Part shown: in pieces, positions 50,513 through 62,623 of the stretch
How the letters are laid out: every line of letters begins with the position of its first letter
Numbering within the stretch: the stretch's first letter is position 1
Assembly (NCBI RefSeq): GCF_036373705.1
Contig: NC_089863.1
Coordinates: 26,106,227 to 26,170,226, forward strand
DNA length: 64,000 nt
Reading direction: 5' to 3'
Source: Amia ocellicauda
Lineage: Eukaryota; Chordata; Actinopteri; Amiiformes; Amiidae
Position numbers and translations under genes: made by a program
Notes under the pieces: model-generated
What the model saw: the letters and a program-made list of their open reading frames with translations, nothing else
The model's database searches: none
What the model was told of the DNA's origin: nothing

Positions 50513-50761
50513 CAGAGGTTCCCAACCCTAGTCCTGGTGGAGGCCCTACCCTGCTGTTTTTTGTTCCGAACGAGCTCTCAATTACTTAATTGAACCCCTA
50601 ATTGAATTTGTATTATTTTAAACGGTACGGCTTTTAAGTGTAAAACTGTATAAGGGACTTATGTTATTAGGGAACCAACTTTTTATCAGTTACACAATTT
50701 TAAAAGTCAAATGTAAGCAAATTAGTAGTTCAATTAAGTTGAGAGCTCGGTTGGAACAAAA
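50513..50761. mobile_element. hAT-type MITE, subfamily B, right end lost
   Basis: Begins CAGAGGTTCCCAACCCTAGTCC and continues with GAGCTCTCAATTACTTAATTG and the usual AT-rich interior. The right arm reaches GAGAGCTCGGTTGGAACAAAA and then stops, without the CAGCAGGGTAGG part or the terminus. The 8-mer before the left end is ACCCTGAG, the one left flank without a central TA. Confidence 0.75.
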
Positions 50762-50764
50762 AGT

Positions 50765-52585
50765 AAAACCGTCCCGTATTTTGTTTGGAGGATTTGGAAT
50801 AAATAAATAAATTAAATAAATAATTAAAACAATGTTCGGAACTGGTGCTTGGAAAACCCAATGCCAAAGGATGCAGAGGGGAATGAGAAAGTGTAGGGGG
50901 AAAGAAAAAAGAAAAGCAGGATTATTTTGTTTTGTTTTGTCAGCACTCCTCCCCCTCAGACCAGCGAAGTGAGGGTGTGGCAGCTGGTCTTGGCAGCGTT
51001 TCTATTCTGAACAGACATGATGTGATCCGGCACCTATTTTGCCAACGCCCTCTTAACTGGGGACGGACTGACTGACACTTAGAGGCTCACCTTGTTAGAA
51101 AAGGGCCAGAGAAGAAGGGGCAAAACACCAAGCTAACTCCCTGTGTTCCAGTGGCTTTTATCTGTATTTTCTGCCAAGCGATCCAGCCGTATTTCGGTTA
51201 GTTGTGTGGGTGGTGTAGTCGTTTCGTACCCGCTCTCTCCAGATTCATCTCCTCTCTTTTGTGCCAAGGTAACTGATCATTTGATTACCCGGATCTTCAG
51301 CTTCAAAACTGCTCACCGGCTGGGAAACGTGCTTTTAACTTGTTTAACTTTGCTGATCTGTCTCTGGTTCACCCTCCAGCAACACGACACACCTGAGAGA
51401 GCAGGGCCAAAACACACCAACACAGTTTACCTCCGCAGTGGTGCAAAAACGGGAAACGGCTCATTCTCCCGAGGTTTATTTTCAAGGGAAACGTCCTGCC
51501 CCGAGTTTTCAAGCGCTCCTTCAACTGTGAGCGGTTTTGGCTGCCTGGATTGGGTTTGTTACACAGTCATGTGACCATACATAACAGGAGCCACCTGCTC
51601 TGTGCTTCAATGCCAAGGGCTCGGATGTGTTCCCAAGAAAAGAGGCCCAAGCCTAATGTTGAAGGTTTGGGAATAAAGAACCAATCCCATTCAGGTAATA
51701 AGGTGTTCGGACTTGTTCAGGATATGGGACTCATTTTTGTATGCAGAAAAGGGTTAATTTCACACACATAGTGAGGGCTAACACTTGGGATCAACAGTCC
51801 CTTCTTGGGGTCAAACGCACAAGAATATAAATCTCTTGTGTGCATCTTCTGTGTGAAAAGACACACACGAGAGATTTATCTATAACAAAATGCTGTTTGT
51901 CGTTTCCGGCAGTGCTTCTTAAATTGGCCGTTCGAATGATGCAGTTAGTCTTTTTCATATTTGTTTATTTGTTTGGCTTGGTGCCCCACTGCTTGCGGTG
52001 GCGGTGGGGGGTGGGCTGCATTGCAGTGACAGCTCTAGTGACAGCCAGGGAGAGAGGAAAACCACAGGGCCCCACAACGCTATGCTGTCAGCACCTCACT
52101 GTGGGGGCCAGAACCATAATCGCAAGTCACTCTATATGTAAATCGACTTGTTTGTACTTATCAGTTGTAGCGCTGTCGTTTGTGATGTTGCCTGGCCTGT
52201 AAACTGTTTTTAAAAACATGCAAATGAGTGTTACATAATAGTTCGGTATATCAAGGGGGTTCCCCGACACCAATGTACGTTTACCCAAGAACAAAAATCG
52301 TAATCACTTAATAACCTGTCAAAAATTTGCATGTAAACATGAACAAACACAAACCAGTAGCCCTAAAATTGCTGCAGGGTTATAATATTGCACACAAACT
52401 GCCTTTCACAAAATATGGAGGAAACCTGATAGGATGTGTTGTGATTGTGTGGCATTGTGACATCACATTACCTCGAGAAATGCTATCGGAGATCCTGCCA
52501 ACTTTTATTTATTTTTTCTATCCCCGTTGGCACAGGTTGAATGTGGGACACAAGAACAGACTCCAGTGGAAATATAATAACCTCT
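50765..52585. other. Spacer between the convergent CDC42SE1 and BNIPL tails
   Basis: No coding exon recognised. Contains AAAT-type repeats near 50797-50830. Open frames here (for example 51143-51574) have no recognisable motif and no splice context that ties them to a gene. Confidence 0.4.
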
Positions 52586-52588
52586 TGT

Positions 52589-54683
52589 TTTATTTACATG
52601 AGAAAAAGAAATGTCATAATACATGTCAAACATACCAACAGAAAACAAAATCGTATTAAAAAAAAAAGTAACAGTTTGAGTTTGCGTTAAATAAAACACC
52701 TTTTGTAGTGATGTGACGTTGTTTCGGTGTATTTGGCCTCGAAGAAGCATAAGACTTCATTCTGACAGCCTTGAAACTACTAACGGTCTGAATCGGAGGA
52801 ATCTCTGACCAGACCGCAAGAATTTGTCAGATTAAATGCACTTCGTGGTCGTACTAAAGATACGTACAGCTACGAAAATGTCAGGCACGTACATACGGTA
52901 AAAACAACCTCGCTTTGTGAGTAAGCATGCATTTAAAAGACCTGCTAGATGCACCGTAATAAACGCTGATGCTTCAGAGATCATTTGAACATATTAAAAG
53001 AGGGATCTTAAAAATAACAGTGGAAACCTCAAGGACTACAATCCAGCGAGAATCCAAATTAACATGAGAATTCGCAGCAAGTCACGAAACGCCCAGTACG
53101 GTGTGGTTTAATCTCCACCAAGGGTGCAATCGCTATAACCACCCCAGGTACAAAATCTAGTCCCGTTCTGTGACACCCAATCGGAAAAATACATGAATCA
53201 AAGGCAAGGCACCAACTAACCGCTTGGGAGAAATACACCATACACAGAAACTCGGTTAGTGGTAATGCTGTGTATTCCACTCAACGTAAATTGGCTTTTG
53301 CAAAATAGGTGGTCCAAAAAGAGTATTTTGAGGGGTTTGATTGTTCTGAGGCACACGTGACAAAAAAGCAACAACAATATTAATAATAATAATAATAATG
53401 ACGAGAACTTAAATTAGATTGGTTCAGGCCGATCTAGATGTTTTGACAGACCCCCTCAGCACGAGACATGAAAGTATACTGTTCACGCAGAAACTGGGAT
53501 TTGTGTCCTCTTAAAAAATACAATAAATTCAATAGACACTTTCTCTTCCCCTCTCGTGTGGGGGATAAGAGCAGAGCTTTTTCCACAGGGGAGAAACCTG
53601 TTACCCAGAATGAACCTTCGAGTGTCAGCAGACTTCCTCCCACCGTTTCCTGTAAAGTCAAACAGGTCAACTGACTTCTGTACAATATGTTCTGTTTTGG
53701 TGCGCTCTCCCCCACTTCGCACAAAAATACATTTTAAAACGCCGATCTGGAAGTAAAGCGATTCACCTGCCTTGAAAAAGGGACCCCCCGAGATCACTCC
53801 AAGTTGTACCCGTTAAACCCTACGTTTTTCGCGGCATCCGCCCCTACTGTACAAGATAAATATTTGCTCTGGCTTTGTCTGCCACACAACACCTGGCATT
53901 TACAAAGAGGGACCCAAAAGTAAAAAGGACCAAGCAGGAAAATGATTACAGGCGAGTTTTTGAGTAAATAACGCCTTTTCTTTTTCGATTGTGTCAAAGA
54001 TATTTTGGCGGATATAGTGACCTTGTTTTCACAGAGATTCACTTTCAATTAAATACTCTTTATACCATTGTGCCTCCAACCAAGGATGTTCTGGGATTTG
54101 GCATGTACGGTGGTCACACATGCATGTCCTGCCCCTCCCGTGGGATCAGACCTCCTCTCGCAGTCTGGAAGGGATGTAACCAAGAGGATCCCTGGGTTTG
54201 GACTGGGCTTGCCGGGCCGAGACAGTGAAGGTGAAGGGGTTTTGCAGCATCTATCCTCTCCACAGGGAGATCTTTAAAGTGACTTTAACTCAATCCTTAA
54301 TGGCTGTCTTGCCTTGCCTTACCGAGATATATATATTTTAACTACTATTACTTTTTTTCATATAAACAGTTCTGAAAGAGTCACAGAATTCAACTGACTG
54401 ATAAGATTGAACTCGTGTGCCCCCCCCCCACACACTGGAAATCCCACCACACTCTTTATAAGAGCAAGAAGGGTAACAGTCAAGCCTGGTACAGCTTAAT
54501 AATGACTAATTCTCCAGCAGGAAACTCTGGTGGCACATAAGGATCTGCCCCCGGCCACGCCCCCCACTGTGTCACAGAAGCAGCTCTGATGTCACCAACT
54601 GATGTGGCCAACCCATACCCATCGTCTCTATGTACACCACTATATACACGGCAGTGTGGGCCCTTCCCGGCTCGCAGCGCCCC
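52589..54683 (-). other. BNIPL: Probable BNIPL 3' UTR
   Basis: Follows the BNIPL stop. Minus-strand AATAAA at 52594-52589, with a second near 52510-52505, gives a UTR of about 2.1 kb. There is an (AAT)n run at 53381-53399 and a C-run near 54420. No coding exon is seen. The end is inferred from the signal only. Confidence 0.4.
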
Positions 54684-57600
54684 TCAATGCGAGACAGGCC
54701 TGGATTTGTGCATTTCCTCATCCATTCTGCAGAACAAGAACAAAGATACAGAAAACAAGATCAGCTGGAGTCATGGATTGCGACAGAATCCTCATTAAAA
54801 AAAGAAAACAAAATTTCCCTTTCCTGGTGCCGGAGAATTTGGGGATCTCAGTTTGAGCTCTTAAAAAGCACTGTAAATTGAGGTTATGGGTGGGGTGGGA
54901 GGTGATGAAAAAATCTGCCACCTTGGACTGAAGAGAAGCTAGATTCGGGGGCCAGGCCCAACTCCAGACTCTGTGGCAGGCAGGACAGATGTGGCAACAG
55001 CTGTTATCAATAATCCATCTGCGTTTTATTTTTAACCGTGTACAGGGAGTGGGGGAAGGTTGCGAGAGACTTTGAAAAGATGGCAGCGCACAGCGAGGCT
55101 AAGGATTACAAACGAGGAACCTGGCATCACCCTTGCGCCTTCGAAACAGGGTCTAGAGAGGGATACATGGGCTGCATTCAAACTACACACCGTGGGTTTA
55201 AAGTCTTCTACAATTCGATGGATTCAAATACCAAGAAAAACATCTGAAACGTCAGCCATCGGCAGCCCGAAAGGGAAGTGTAGGGGTCAGCCAGTGGATT
55301 GGCTCGATTGGGTTGGAACTGGGTTGGAACCAAAGCTAGCAGACACTGTGGTTCTCCAGGATTTTGGTTTGAGAGCTCAGCCTGTAAACAGGACCACATC
55401 AGACCATGTTACTAGTTACTAGTCTTGGAAGTGGGACACGGAAGGGTGGAACGCTCGTTAGTGGGAATGATCATGAGGGGACACCAAGGAGACTTTATGG
55501 CCAGAAACAAGGGCAGCTGAGCTTCCGCTCATACAGTGACTGACAGACTCGGATAGACCTGACTGGGCCGGACCAATCCCCCGGGGGACTGTGAATGAGG
55601 ATGGGCACTCACTGTCGGATGCAGTCGGGGACCTGCACGTGCTCCATGGGGATGAATTCGCCCAGTTCCCTCAGGCTGTTCATGAACCGCAGCTTCCGGC
55701 TGAACTTGACGCTGCAGGAGAACAGGAGACCACCGAGGGGTGAAAACCTCGTTACTGTGACAGACTAGCACTAAAACACAACGGTGATAGTCCCCCCTAC
55801 AAAATCATGTCTTTAAGCCAGCCAATCACAGAGCAGCATCTACAAACATTCCTACACTTATCTTATCATGCCGACAGAGAATTATCAGTGTTTGAAGATT
55901 CTTCAGGTGTCAACGGCGTTTGAGGACGCTTAAACTTGCCTTACAAATTAAGTTTTAGATTAAAATCCCACTTTAAAAAGTAAGCAATCTGCATGTACAC
56001 AGAAGAGCTGACAAACAGGCGAGAGCACTGATACTAGAGAACTGTGTCACGAGAGTAGTGGTTGTGGTCTCATGTAACAGCTTCAGGGAAAGTCCAAATG
56101 TCTGTGAATTATATTTGAAACACGGGTGGAAAACAATATATCTCCAGCTTTGCCCCACCTTACCTGATAAATGGTTTAATGATGGTGATCAGGGCTTTGA
56201 TGTACCAGGATGGATGCACAACAAGAAGGCCTTTCAGGTTTTTTCGTAACCTGGAGAAACAAACCGTGTTAAAAGCAAGCAGATACATAACGTAATGTGC
56301 CAGGCAGAGACCTACCAAGTTCAGAGAGGTGTGCCGTCACAGTAACGGGCTGTGTTTGTAGCACATATAGTTAGTTAGGGTTAGTTTGGCTCACACACCT
56401 GAAAGCAGAGTGACACACTGGTTGTCGGTTTCTAGAATGGGTTGGGTTGGGTTTGCGATGTGATCTATTATTTCCAAAGCGTTGTGAGATTTTGTAAGTG
56501 CATAAGTGAGTCAGTGCGGGTGGATTGCCACACTTAAGCTAGAGGACAAATGAAGGGCACTTGGAGAGAGAGAGAGAGTGGGGCAGATAGAGAGAGGCAG
56601 GAAGGGGGAGAGAGAGAGAGAGAGAGGGGCAGAGGGGCAGACAGAGAGAGGGCAGACAGATAGAGAGAGGGAGAGGGGGCAGAGAGAGGGAGATAGAGAG
56701 AGGTGTATATTTCCATTTGAAACTGTCTGACATCTGTCTTTTTTTTTGCTTTGGCAATAGCTAACACCGGTAATGTCAATAAAGCACTTTGAATTTGAAT
56801 TTGAGAGAGGGGCAGTGTTAATAAAAATGTACCCCTTTATTGAAAAAGTGCTCAGGGCAAACAACCACCCCACAGAGCACCAACAGAGCCAAGCAAACAC
56901 AGCTGTAAGAGACACACTGAGACAGACACCTCTCCCCACCCTCTCCTCCCACTGCAACACGACAAAATGTGTCCGTACAATTCAAACAATAAAAAAAGGA
57001 CAGACAGAGAAGAGAGAATCGCTTTGAGGAGCTGAATCATTGTCATAAACCCGCAAGTGTGGGATCTGTGGGTGAGAATTACACAACCCAGCAATCCAGG
57101 CACAGACGCTGACTGGTTTTGCAAAAGGGCCACCAAATCACATGGGATCCCCGCAGTGGGGGCCGGTTCCAGCGGTGACTCAGGAGCACAGGGTGACTCG
57201 CTCACATGCACAAGGACTGCAGTGGGGTCTCCGCTGTGCAAACGGACCTGCTGGTTCCCTTGTGGTGCTGTATAATAAACACAAGCCCGAGGCGGCTGGG
57301 CCAAGAGTCGTGGCGTTCGGCAGAATCGCACGAGCTGCGCGGTGGCTGGCACTGCTGCCTCTCGGCTCCTGCATTTGATTCTGGACTGTCTGCCTGTGTG
57401 GAGGGTGCCCGTTTGCCCCTCTCTCTCTGCCCCTCTCCCTCTCCCTCTCTCTCTCCCTCTCTCTCTCTCTGCCTCTCCCTTCACCACAATAACTGACCAT
57501 CACTAAACCGTGTCGTGCCACGCCCACTCTTTCAGCAGAGTTTTTGGTTTTTGTTCCATTACTTAACTGGACCCTTAATTGAAGTAATAATTTCTAAAAT

Positions 57601-60600
57601 CAGAGCCTTTTAATGATTTTAAACAGTAGGGGTTTAAGTTAAGTAGAGAATTGTATAAAGAACTTATTAAAGAACCAACTATTTAATTACACAGTTTAAA
57701 AAGTCAAATCTAAACAGATTGCTACTCCAACTAAGAAAAACCAGCAGGGTAGGGGGCTCCTCCAGTACCAGGGCTGCTCTATACGGACTTCATGCCCACA
57801 TTAGCAGTCCCGGTGATAGCAAAAAGTTTTTACAGCACATGTGGCTTATGAAAACACATTTGAGTCAGAGGTCACCGGGTTATCTGAAGAATGCTTTAAA
57901 AATAAAAAAAAGTACGTCTCCTTACTACCAAGAAACTTCTTCGCCAGCGTAAGAAACATTTTCGCATTCCTGTCATATTTCACGCTGGGGGCCGCAGTCA
58001 CAGGGGGAGAGTGAGCGAGCGTTGGAAACTGTGCTGCGCTGGATTCCTTTCATTTACACGGCGATTCCCATCTCCAGATTTTAAATCAGGATTAGATAAG
58101 GGACCAAGGGCAGAGTGAGAGTGAAGGGAAGGGAAGGGAGGGGGATGAAGAAAAAAAAAAAATTAAGGGAAGCTAGTTGGATTGCAATGGAATGAGCGCC
58201 CTCTGCTGGACTGAGCAGGTCTGGAGGTTTGTGCCACGTTTTTTGGGTGCAGCTAAAATCAAAACTACAAGGGTGACCCTAAAACTGTCACAGATCCGAT
58301 CTCAGCCAAACCGGAGATAGAGATTTGCAACAATCCCTGAAAATAGAAACGAGTGGCAGCCATCATTGAACCTATCTAGGAGGAGAGGGGCCTCAAGCAG
58401 CCCCATGGAAATACATTTCAATCAAAATTGCACGCATTTATGCAAGGAGAGCTTTGCCCTCAGCGTCTCCCGTGTCCCTGTCAAGTCCCCTGCTGCCACA
58501 CACATGGATTTCTAACCGAATCGTCCCAGTTCCCTCCAGGCTGAATCCACGTTCGCCAAACAAAACAAAAACAAAGCAAAGACAGCCTTGACAAACAGGA
58601 TCGTTTAAACGAACCACGCCCATTCTAAAAGGCAAACCAACCAGCACCAAAACATGGGTTTCTAATGAAGCATGTGAAAACTGTCAACAGTGCACGCACG
58701 CACTCTTAAACACTATTGACCCCCCGATGTCTATGGTACTCACCGCCGGTCTATAGTCAGGTAGCACTGCCTCAGCCATTTGATGCTGGGCATTTTATTC
58801 CGAGGGGACATCCCGTTCAGGTACACGATGATGTAGTTCTCCGAGACCATCAAATCCAACGTCCCGATGATGTACCTGCAGCAGAACAAACGAACAGGTC
58901 AACCAATGCTGTATGTCCCCCTTCTCCTCTCTCTCTCCGTGAGGCACTGGAAGCAAAACCCTGGCGTCCACCCCCCGTCAGGTATATAGAAACGGGGACA
59001 CAGCACTCAAATGCCAATGTCAGCGGTGCCCAAACACGGTCCTGGGAGCCCCTATCCAGTACATTTTGGCAGTCACGCTCAATCGATTATTTTAAAACAG
59101 ACTGGGCCCACGTGGAAGGAATTGATCAATTAAGCAATTAACTTGTTCAATTAAGGGAATTCTGAAAAGGGTCGTTCATTTTATACCAAATCTCTACAGA
59201 ACTTCATCTGCACAATCACCTGCTTCGGTGCTCACATTGAAATGGTTCCAAGTGTTAAGAAATTGCTAATTAAAGGTGACCTATACAACACGGAGGATTG
59301 GGGGCCTATAACCTTAAGGATGTCTGCAGTAGTCCTCTTTAGCAACAAAAGGGGGTTGGAATCGGCGCAGAACAGTTTAAGATTAGGAGGAAGGGAAACA
59401 ACAGTGACTTTCCTTCACCTTGCTTGAGTCAACACCACCTGGAAGACTAAGAATAAACCAAACCACACCTCTGCGTGGGCAGAGGATTATTCACCAGCCC
59501 ACAGATTACCTTCGTTAAAGTAATAGCTCTGTGTCAATCAAAACCCCTGCTTGGGCCCTATTAGTACACAAGCCCAAGCAGGGGTTTTGACACAGGGAGG
59601 CCAGACTGAGGGATGGGCACGGAGCGGCGCCCACCTGAACAGGTTGTCCATGACGTATTCGTAGTCTTCGATGCTGTTCTCCGGGAGGTAGCAGGAGGAA
59701 AAGACGATGATGGCGTTCAGGCCGTCGTCGTAGTAGCCTGCAATGAACATCGGCCAACGATTAGGATCAATTAGGACCGTGGGACTTATAAAATCGCCCG
59801 CTCACAGCACAATAACGCATTTATGACTTTAGATTTCAAAATGCGTTACATTCATGATTCTGTTTTTTTTTTGTGGGGGGCTTACTGGTCTTACCCCAAC
59901 TCCTAACATGTTAATAAGCTGTTGCACTCATTCTGTTTCTTGACAATAAGCATAACCTAGTGTTTTACATGGAAACAAACAAGAATTTTAATATGTTTCC
60001 TAGAAAATGCTAATTCTAAATTCTAATTAGGATTCTAATTCTGATTCTAGTATTTATAAATATCTTGTTTTGTGTTTATCAAGACAAAATGCCATTCCGG
60101 AATTGAATTGAATAATGTAGCCTAGGTCAGGTAACACAGCTGTCCAGTAAGATGTGGGGTCACGTGATCTCATCCAGCCAATCACAGCACATAATTGGCC
60201 CCAGCCATTTAATTTAGAGAGCATAACGGGAACGTGGGAAGAAAATACATAAAGTGGGAAAATGATGTCCTGGACAACATAAATCAAGCGGAAATCGAGG
60301 CCTCGGGTGGAGTGTGGCCGTTTCCTCACCCCCGTGGGACAGCACCCTCAGGTAGGGCTCCAGGACACTCATGTTGACGTGGTACTCCTGACCGGCAATG
60401 TGGAAGAGACGCCACTTCCGGCCTTGGCTATCCACCTCGTCCACGTCCAGGTGTCCCGTCTCGGCGTGCTCCATCACGGGGGTGCTGGCCCCCGCCCCAC
60501 CCTCCGCCCCCATCGCCTTCGCTCCCCGCGCGCCTCGTTCCCGGCCCATCCGCGGCAGGTCGTCTGAGAGACGGAGAGAAAGAGATGAACAAGTGAGACA

Positions 60601-62583
60601 GACAGACAAGACGTCACAACAGGGATGTTCCTCCCTCCATCCTTACTTTTATTATAATTTGTTTTGAGGGGAGGTCAAAAAAGGTTCTTGTGCTCAGTAC
60701 AGGTAAACCGTCTTGGATGTCCGCACAACAGTTAAAGGGTTAACTATACTATTACAGGGATTTCTACTCACTGTAAACATGAGTGTTTATTATGATTTTT
60801 TTAATTATGATTTGTACCTTTCTATAGGTGTGTTACTGTACATATGTTGCATGTTCATAGCTGGGGAGCACCAATGATACAGGTTAGCTCTCTCTAAATG
60901 ATTAGATACCCAGAACACTTGGAAATATTGATTAACAACAATTGGCTCAATTAAGCAGTTTAACAATTTAAAATAACACTTTGGTTCCCCAGGACCAGGG
61001 ATTGGCTACCCTATGACTATGAAATGCCATTGTTTTCATTTCTCTGTTTTCTTTGTTCGTTTCTTTCCAGGATCTCCCCCAAATGATTGGATAAAATGTG
61101 ATTGTTTTCCAAAAATATGCACAAATACACTTGAACACAACAACACCCCGGGAATGCATCTAGGCCTGGACTACATCCAGTAAAAACCTCACTGATTGGA
61201 CAATCCATACTTCTTAACCTGTGGCGTTTGTTTTGTTTATTTATTATTTCGTATTTTTTTCTAAGTGGTAGACAATAAATGAAACTGTGATTGGGTCCAT
61301 GTTTTGGGACTTGGCAGGTAGGTTAAAACAACCCTGGTCCTGGAGGAGACCCAACCCTGCTGTGTTTTTGTTCCAATCGAGCTCTCAATTACTTAATTGA
61401 ACCCTTAATTTAAGTAACAAATCGGCTTAGATTTGAAATTGTGTAACTGATAAAAAGTTGCTTCCCTTACAAAATATTCCTTTTTACCAATTTTATACTT
61501 GACTTAAATACCCTACTGTTTAAAGTAATTAAAAGGCTCGAATTTAGGATATTAATAGTTAAGCTCGGGGTTCAATTAAGTAATTGAGAGCTCGGTTGGA
61601 TTCTCTTGGATTCTCCACTGGGAAACCAGTGGTCTAGATCCTTAAACCCTTTATCTCCACAAAAGGTGGGCCGCTGTCCCTCACCCTCCCACTCCAGGTC
61701 ATGCGTGCTCTCGGGGAACGTCCAGGACTCGCTGTCCGAGGGCGTGTCCAGGTCTTCCAGGTTGATGTCGAAATCGTCGTCCGGAGACGGGGAGAGGGCG
61801 GCCGCGCCGAAGTCGTCCGACATCACCGAGCTGGTGCGGTCCAGCGTCAGGCTGAGGGTGGGCGCCACCAGCCTCTTCTTCCGCTGCCGGTCCCCCGACA
61901 GGGCCAGGCTGCTGGGCGGTGCTGAGGGACCACAATGCAACGGGAGCGAGATCAAACACCAAATAATGTACCAGAGGGGTCTCTCTCTCTCTCTGTCTCT
62001 CTCTGTGTCTGTCTGTCTGTGTGTCTTGTGCATCTCTCTCTCTCGTTATCTTTGACATTGCTTTTTCTTTTTTGTAACATTAAAAAACAGAAAGTCTTCA
62101 GTAACAGTGTAGGATTAAAAAGTCTCTTCTAATATTCTCTTCAGAGCTCTGAATCAGCTTCAGTGAGTGCCTTGTGACCACTCAGTCCGGCCTGCCACTT
62201 GGGGCCTGCAACACTCCTGTGTGGCAGCAGCCTGGGGGACGGGTAGACATTGTACCTGGCCTGCCCTGTGCTTCAGAGGGGCTCTCCGGTTCATCGCCTG
62301 GGCTCTGCGCGTCTTCTGGAAGGGGCCTGTCAGGAACAGTTTGAGTGAGACGCGTTTCTTCTGGACTGTGTGCTCAGCACCAATTGATCTGAAGCTCCTA
62401 CTTATTGTACTGTAGGTTCTCCAAATCTCTCTCCATCTCTCTCTTTACACCTCTCTTCGTCTCTCTCTCTCTCCACCTATCTTTCCATCTCTCTCTTGGA
62501 AATCTCACCCTCCATCTCTCTTTCCACCTCTCTCAGTCCCTCCATCTCTCAGTCTCTCTCTTTCCACCTCTCGGGCTCTACCT

Positions 62584-62623
<40 letters not shown>

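Noticed and set aside
51143-51574. A 143-codon plus-strand frame as a MENT (C1orf56) homologue
   Set aside because: Position fits human gene order, but the translated sequence shows no resemblance I recognise and no splice sites that join it to other exons.
55038-55422. Plus-strand frames of 69 and 120 codons
   Set aside because: They lie inside a BNIPL intron on the opposite strand, partly in a MITE fragment, with no family resemblance.
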